From Deltaproteobacteria bacterium IMCC39146 (GTDB lineage Bacteria; Desulfobacterota; Desulfuromonadia; Desulfuromonadales; BM103), in NCBI GenBank assembly GCA_030005635.1, contig JARUHP010000019.1, positions 17,784-81,783 of the forward strand: DNA of 64,000 nt, read 5' to 3'. The notes beneath the pieces are model-generated. The model was not told where the DNA came from and searched no databases. It was given only the letters and a program-made list of their open reading frames with translations. Positions 60,556-64,000 of this stretch are shown piece by piece. The translations under genes were made by a program, and so were the position numbers. How positions within the stretch are numbered: position 1 is the first letter of the stretch; each line of letters begins with the position of its first letter.

Positions 60556-61326
60556 ATGGACGAATTGATTATTGCCGGGCGTTCCTTCAACTCACGCCTG
60601 ATGGTCGGAACCGGAAAATTTGCATCCAACGAGGCGATGGTGGCTGCAATGGAAGGTTCAGGCAGCGAGATTGTCACCGTTGCGCTACGGCGGGTCGACG
60701 TCGAAAACCCGCAGGATAGCCTGCTCAGCCACATTGACCCCAAGCGTTACCTGTTGCTGCCAAACACCAGCGGCGCCCGTGACGCCGAAGAAGCGATCCG
60801 CCTGGCCCGCATCGCCCGCGCAGCAGGTTGTGAACCATGGATCAAGCTAGAGGTGACACCTGATCCTTACTACCTGCTGCCCGACCCGATTGAAACGTTA
60901 AAAGCCGCAGAAGTCCTGGTCAAAGAGGGTTTTATCGTCCTGCCCTACATCAACGCCGACCCGGTACTCGCCAAGCATCTGCAGGAGGTTGGCACCGCGA
61001 CTGTGATGCCCCTGGGCGCTCCAATAGGCACTAACAAGGGCCTCCGTACCCGCGACAATATCGCCATCATCATTGAACAAGCGACGGTACCGGTGGTGGT
61101 TGATGCCGGACTTGGCGCGCCTTCCCACGCCGCCGAAGCAATGGAGATGGGAGCCGATGCAGTTCTGGTTAACACCGCACTGGCCGTTGCCCGCGATCCA
61201 GGAGCCATGGGCGCCGCCTTCAAAAAAGGTGTCGAAGCCGGCCGCGAGGCTTACCTTGCCGGGCTTGGCAAGCAGCAGGACAAAGCCGAAGCAAGCAGCC
61301 CACTGACAGGATTTTTGAGAAGCTAA
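60556..61326 (+). CDS. thiG: Thiazole synthase
   Basis: A 256-residue TIM-barrel enzyme that forms the thiazole ring from deoxyxylulose 5-phosphate, dehydroglycine and ThiS thiocarboxylate. [20 protein letters not shown] starts the protein, [16 protein letters not shown] near 96 contains the catalytic Lys, [14 protein letters not shown] near 157 and [26 protein letters not shown] near 185 are typical. Start GAGG upstream. The gap to thiS has a degenerate repeat-like spacer. Confidence 0.96.
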   Translation: MDELIIAGRSFNSRLMVGTGKFASNEAMVAAMEGSGSEIVTVALRRVDVENPQDSLLSHIDPKRYLLLPNTSGARDAEEAIRLARIARAAGCEPWIKLEVTPDPYYLLPDPIETLKAAEVLVKEGFIVLPYINADPVLAKHLQEVGTATVMPLGAPIGTNKGLRTRDNIAIIIEQATVPVVVDAGLGAPSHAAEAMEMGADAVLVNTALAVARDPGAMGAAFKKGVEAGREAYLAGLGKQQDKAEASSPLTGFLRS

Positions 61327-61342
61327 CCAAACAGATAAAAAA

Positions 61343-61441
61343 TTAACGCAAAGGCGCAAAGATAATTAGCAAGACGCAAAGAAGAAAGCGATTATCCAAT
61401 ATTTTTCTACTAACTTTCCCTTAACTTTGCGTCTTCGCGTT
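61343..61441. repeat. Intergenic palindrome, 'aacgcaaaggcgcaaag' type
   Basis: Arms ttaacgcaaaggcgcaaag and ctttgcgtcttcgcgtta. It lies between thiG and thiH. Confidence 0.65.
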
Positions 61442-61490
61442 ACGCTTTAATTCTTTCAACTTATCGTTAACCGAACGGATTTGAACCCTA

Positions 61491-62639
61491 ATGAGTTTTA
61501 AAGAGGTCATCCAAAAATACGACCCGGAGCAGGTTATTGCCGAGATTGAGGCCATGACTGCTGCGGACGTGCAACGCGCTCTGGCTGCCGAGCAACTCGA
61601 CAACCGGGATTTCATGGCCTTGCTCTCACCGGCCGCAGAAGACTTCCTTGAAGAGATGGCCCAGAAGGCTCATGCGATTACCTTGCGCCGTTTTGGTCGA
61701 ACAATTCTGCTCTACGCTCCGATTTATCTGTCCAACGAATGCCATAACAGCTGCGTCTATTGTGGTTTCTCGGTCAACAATCCGATTCCGCGCCGCACCC
61801 TTAATCTTGATGAGGTCGAACGGGATGCCCGCATCCTACACGATCAGGGCTTCCGGCATGTTTTGTTATTAACAGGCGAAGCACCGGGCAAGGTCGGCAA
61901 CGATTTTATTGCTGCAGCCGCTAAACGGATTCGGCCGCTCTTCTCCTCCATCAGTATCGAAGTTTATCCGATGGAAACTGAGGGCTACAAAGAGATGGTG
62001 GCTGCCGGCGTTGATGGGCTGACGATCTACCAGGAAACCTACGATCCAGATCTTTACAAGCAGTTACACCCCAGCGGCCGCAAGCGCGACTACAACTTCC
62101 GGCTGGAAACTCCCGAGCGAGCGGGTGCCGCCGGCTTGCGCCGCATTGGCATAGGCTTCCTGCTTGGCCTTGGTAATTTCCGCAGCGAAGCCTTTTTTGC
62201 CGGTTTACACGGCCGCTACATGATGCACAATTACTGGCGCACCCTGTTGAGCGTTTCCTTCCCTCGCCTGCGTCCGGCGGAAGGTGGCTTTCAACCACCG
62301 AGCCCTGTCTCGGATCGCCAGTTTGTGCAGCTAATGTGCGCCATGCGCCTGCTTCTGAACGACGCCGGTCTGGTCCTCTCAACGAGAGAAAGTGCAGAAC
62401 TGCGCGACAACTTGCTACCCCTGGGAATAACCCAGATGAGCGCCGGCTCCTGCACCGCTCCGGGCGGCTACGGCGAAGAAGACTCCGCCACCGAACAGTT
62501 CGCTATCGATGATGACCGCACGCCAGCCGAAATCGCTGATCTTCTGCGCGCACGAGGCTACGATCCGGTCTGGAAGGATTGGGACGGGGCTTTTCTCAAC
62601 CGTGATGCGGCTGAGAAAAAAGTAGCACGTCGCGGGTAG
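61491..62639 (+). CDS. thiH: Radical SAM tyrosine lyase ThiH
   Basis: A 382-residue radical SAM enzyme that cleaves tyrosine to dehydroglycine for the thiazole. The cluster motif is C-H-N-S-C-V-Y-C-G-F near residue 85, preceded by the ThiH-specific LYAPIYLSNE. A C-terminal QMSAGSCTAPGGYGEED near 310 is characteristic. Uses anaerobic chemistry, consistent with an anaerobe (aerobes use ThiO). No thiC is visible in the window. Confidence 0.96.
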   Translation: MSFKEVIQKYDPEQVIAEIEAMTAADVQRALAAEQLDNRDFMALLSPAAEDFLEEMAQKAHAITLRRFGRTILLYAPIYLSNECHNSCVYCGFSVNNPIPRRTLNLDEVERDARILHDQGFRHVLLLTGEAPGKVGNDFIAAAAKRIRPLFSSISIEVYPMETEGYKEMVAAGVDGLTIYQETYDPDLYKQLHPSGRKRDYNFRLETPERAGAAGLRRIGIGFLLGLGNFRSEAFFAGLHGRYMMHNYWRTLLSVSFPRLRPAEGGFQPPSPVSDRQFVQLMCAMRLLLNDAGLVLSTRESAELRDNLLPLGITQMSAGSCTAPGGYGEEDSATEQFAIDDDRTPAEIADLLRARGYDPVWKDWDGAFLNRDAAEKKVARRG

Positions 62640-62756
62640 CGCGTGGCAAGAGGAAGCAAAAAAGCAGGACATCATTTGGACGGATGGGGCAACTTGGCAA
62701 ACCCTAGCATTTCATCTTTAGGCTTTGATCTTTTCCGCGCCACGCGCTTCGCGCCT
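62634..62756. repeat. Weak palindrome between thiH and thiE
   Basis: gcgcgtggca near the start is mirrored by cgcgccacgcgc; the interior is unique. Low-complexity spacer, no strong stem in the middle. Confidence 0.4.
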
Positions 62757-62766
62757 CGGTGACGCC

Positions 62767-63393
62767 ATGCCCAACATGATCGACTTCCCCCTCTACCTGA
62801 TCACTGATCGCAATCAAGTAGCCAATGGCCACACCCTCTACACCGCTGTTGAAGCGGGATTGCAAGGTGGTGTCAAAGCGCTTCAGCTGCGCGAAAAAGA
62901 TCTGTCTGCAGCCGAGCTCCTGCCCTTAGCCACAGAGCTAAGAGCTCTTACTATGCATTATGGCGCCCTCCTCTTCATCAACGACAATATTGATACTGCA
63001 CTCGCTGTAAAAGCCGACGGAGTCCACCTCGGGGGTCACTCCGAAGCAACCGAGATTATCCGGGCGAAGGTGGGAGAAAAAATGTTGATCGGTGTTTCAA
63101 CACACAGCAAAGCAGAGATTGAGCGCGCGGCCAAACAAGGCGCTGACTTCGTCACTTTCGGCCCTGTTTACGCAACGCCATCCAAAGCAAAGTATGGCGA
63201 GCCTCAAGGCTTGGAGAAATTAGCCGAAGCTTGCAGCGACAGCTCTATACCGGTCTTCGCACTCGGGGGCATCACCCCTGAACGAGCAACCGAGGTTAAA
63301 CAGGCCGGCGCCAAGGGGATCGCCCTGATCTCAGCAATTATTGCCAGTCCAGATCCCCGTGCATCAGCAGAAGCCTTCGCTACTTGTGATTGA
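62767..63393 (+). CDS. thiE: Thiamine-phosphate synthase
   Basis: A 208-residue TIM-barrel enzyme joining the pyrimidine and thiazole phosphates to thiamine phosphate. FPLYLITDRNQ, KALQLREKDLSA near 40, LFINDNIDTALAVKADGVHLGG near 72, FVTFGPVYATPSK near 133 and FALGGITPERA near 173 are the family sequences. The start at 62767 is preferred to 62725 for lack of conserved residues before it. Last gene of the riboswitch-controlled operon. Confidence 0.95.
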   Translation: MPNMIDFPLYLITDRNQVANGHTLYTAVEAGLQGGVKALQLREKDLSAAELLPLATELRALTMHYGALLFINDNIDTALAVKADGVHLGGHSEATEIIRAKVGEKMLIGVSTHSKAEIERAAKQGADFVTFGPVYATPSKAKYGEPQGLEKLAEACSDSSIPVFALGGITPERATEVKQAGAKGIALISAIIASPDPRASAEAFATCD

Positions 63394-63475
63394 CCTGAGA
63401 TGTAATAGAATATTTATGTTCAAGGTTAAACAGTTCAGTCAAGTTAAGGTTGTTGATGGTCAAAAAACCTATTCA

Positions 63476-63563
63476 CATGGATGAAGGGGATGCAGGGGAT
63501 GAAACCCAAAAATATTAAGTGAGTGTTTTGAACTATCCCCCTTATCTCCTTCATCCCTGATAT
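63476..63563. repeat. Intergenic palindrome, 'atgaaggggat' type
   Basis: catggatgaaggggatgcag is mirrored by tatctccttcatccctgata. The same motif as the outer arms at 23546 and 23790. Confidence 0.6.
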
Positions 63564-63887
63564 GGCTGACAGTTGTCAACAGACGAAATGCTCCGTGCCC
63601 AACTGGTTTTCAGCGGTTTTTTAAACGGGTTAATTCCAGAACACTGTCAGGAAGCGGAACCTCTTTGCGACGGTTGATCACTCTGATATTCGCGGGTTGG
63701 TTACCGCCTGACTTGGCTTCGTCGCGGAGCTGCTCTCTCTGTAAAGCGTGAGTTCGACTCGAGGTCTTATCCAACAGGGATGTCGAGGGTTCTCCTGACC
63801 GCGGTTGCGCTCCCTGGCACTGTTCTGGATGAATAGCTTTTTCTTATAGGCGTTCTCCAACGATCCTTGAAGTTTTTTTTACTTCAG
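63564..63887. other. Probable non-coding 3' part of an IS110-like element
   Basis: Stretch between the thiE region and the transposase fragment with no credible gene. A 60-codon minus-strand open frame (63678-63860) has no recognisable protein. The long post-transposase region is usual for IS110 elements. I cannot find the exact boundary. Confidence 0.4.
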
Positions 63888-64000
63888 TTAGGCTTTACCT
63901 GGTTTTTGGACTTCGTTGGCGATTGCCCACATAAAAGCACAGAGTTCTCGGGCAATTGCAGTGACAATTAGTTGCTTGGATTTACCTTTTATGAGGAATC
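63888..64000 (-). mobile_element. C-terminal end of an IS110-family transposase, partial
   Basis: The minus-strand frame reads FLIKGKSKQLIVTAIAREL then CAFMWAIANEVQKPGKA-stop, in frame to the end of the window. The IS110/IS116/IS902 family ends with this pattern (variants of K-x-A-x-x-A-x-A-R-E-L-x-x-F-x-W-A). The rest of the gene and the element's other end lie beyond the window. Assigned from the motif alone. Confidence 0.6.

Noticed and set aside
63678..63860. Minus-strand 60-codon frame near the transposase end
   Set aside because: No recognisable protein and no RBS; it lies in the likely non-coding tail of the insertion element.

Overview
The window looks like a chromosomal segment of an anaerobic, metal- or sulfur-respiring member of the Desulfuromonadales/Geobacterales (former Deltaproteobacteria). 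This is an inference from gene content: a Rieske/cytochrome b complex with a pentaheme cytochrome c, an ackA/pta pair, MetV-MetF, glycine cleavage with the split GcvPA/GcvPB, selenoproteins, an hgcAB mercury-methylation pair, MJ0042 zinc-ribbon and PilZ proteins, and intergenic palindromes built on 'aacgcaaagacgcaaag'. Base composition is roughly balanced and genes lie on both strands.

Layout. 0-5 kb: the 3' part of selD with an in-frame UGA (selenocysteine), tRNA-Arg(CCG), a metallo-beta-lactamase-fold protein, and the bc-type complex (Rieske, cytochrome b, pentaheme c). 5-15.7 kb: a DUF1573 protein, hpt, a zinc-ribbon/DUF3426 membrane protein, a ferredoxin, ackA, a giant coiled-coil protein, pta, a TonB-like protein and a DUF411 protein whose first metal-site cysteine is encoded by UGA. 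15.7-23 kb: a C1 block on the minus strand (folD, metV, metF, gcvT-H-PA-PB). 23-28 kb: a gene-poor kilobase, cold-shock protein, rsgA, an FmdB-like protein and a yggT-divIVA-DUF167 operon. 27.9-30.7 kb: DAHP synthase overlapping hgcA by one base, then a mobile repeat, then hgcB. HgcA carries an N-terminal ten-residue repeat, each unit starting with Cys-Cys. 31-38 kb: a PilZ protein, a DUF3750 lipoprotein apparently cut short by a repeat, and an MlrC / DUF1611 / PLP-racemase group.

38.5-55.7 kb is the most unusual part. It is a mostly overlapping minus-strand gene array in which secreted right-handed beta-helix proteins alternate with secreted three-unit carboxypeptidase-regulatory-like proteins. 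It is framed by a membrane spermidine-synthase-like protein, a beta-helix/PQQ-propeller lipoprotein, a permease and an FmdE-like protein upstream, and by a DUF3467 protein, an orphan OpuAC-like binding protein, a Tat-exported DUF362 protein, a NapH-like polyferredoxin and a DUF3047 protein downstream. I do not know a described system with this composition. It resembles an envelope assembly or metal/redox maturation system, but that is inference.

55.8-64 kb: an AAA+ protein with ruined Walker motifs, a frameshifted glycerol-kinase remnant, an SH3/TM protein, a YehS-like protein, a TPP-riboswitch-controlled thiamine operon (thiF with a fused ThiS-like domain, thiS, thiG, thiH, thiE) and the 3' end of a probable IS110-family transposase.

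Two mobile repeat families run through the window. R1 (about 168 bp, ends GCAGCCTGTCGGACT, inserted at CTAG/TTAG) has five full copies and one shrunken copy, and supplies the UAG stop codon of three genes. R2 (about 210 bp, ends close to CGGACTTATAACCCAAACA) has five full copies and one cut copy, one of them between hgcA and hgcB.
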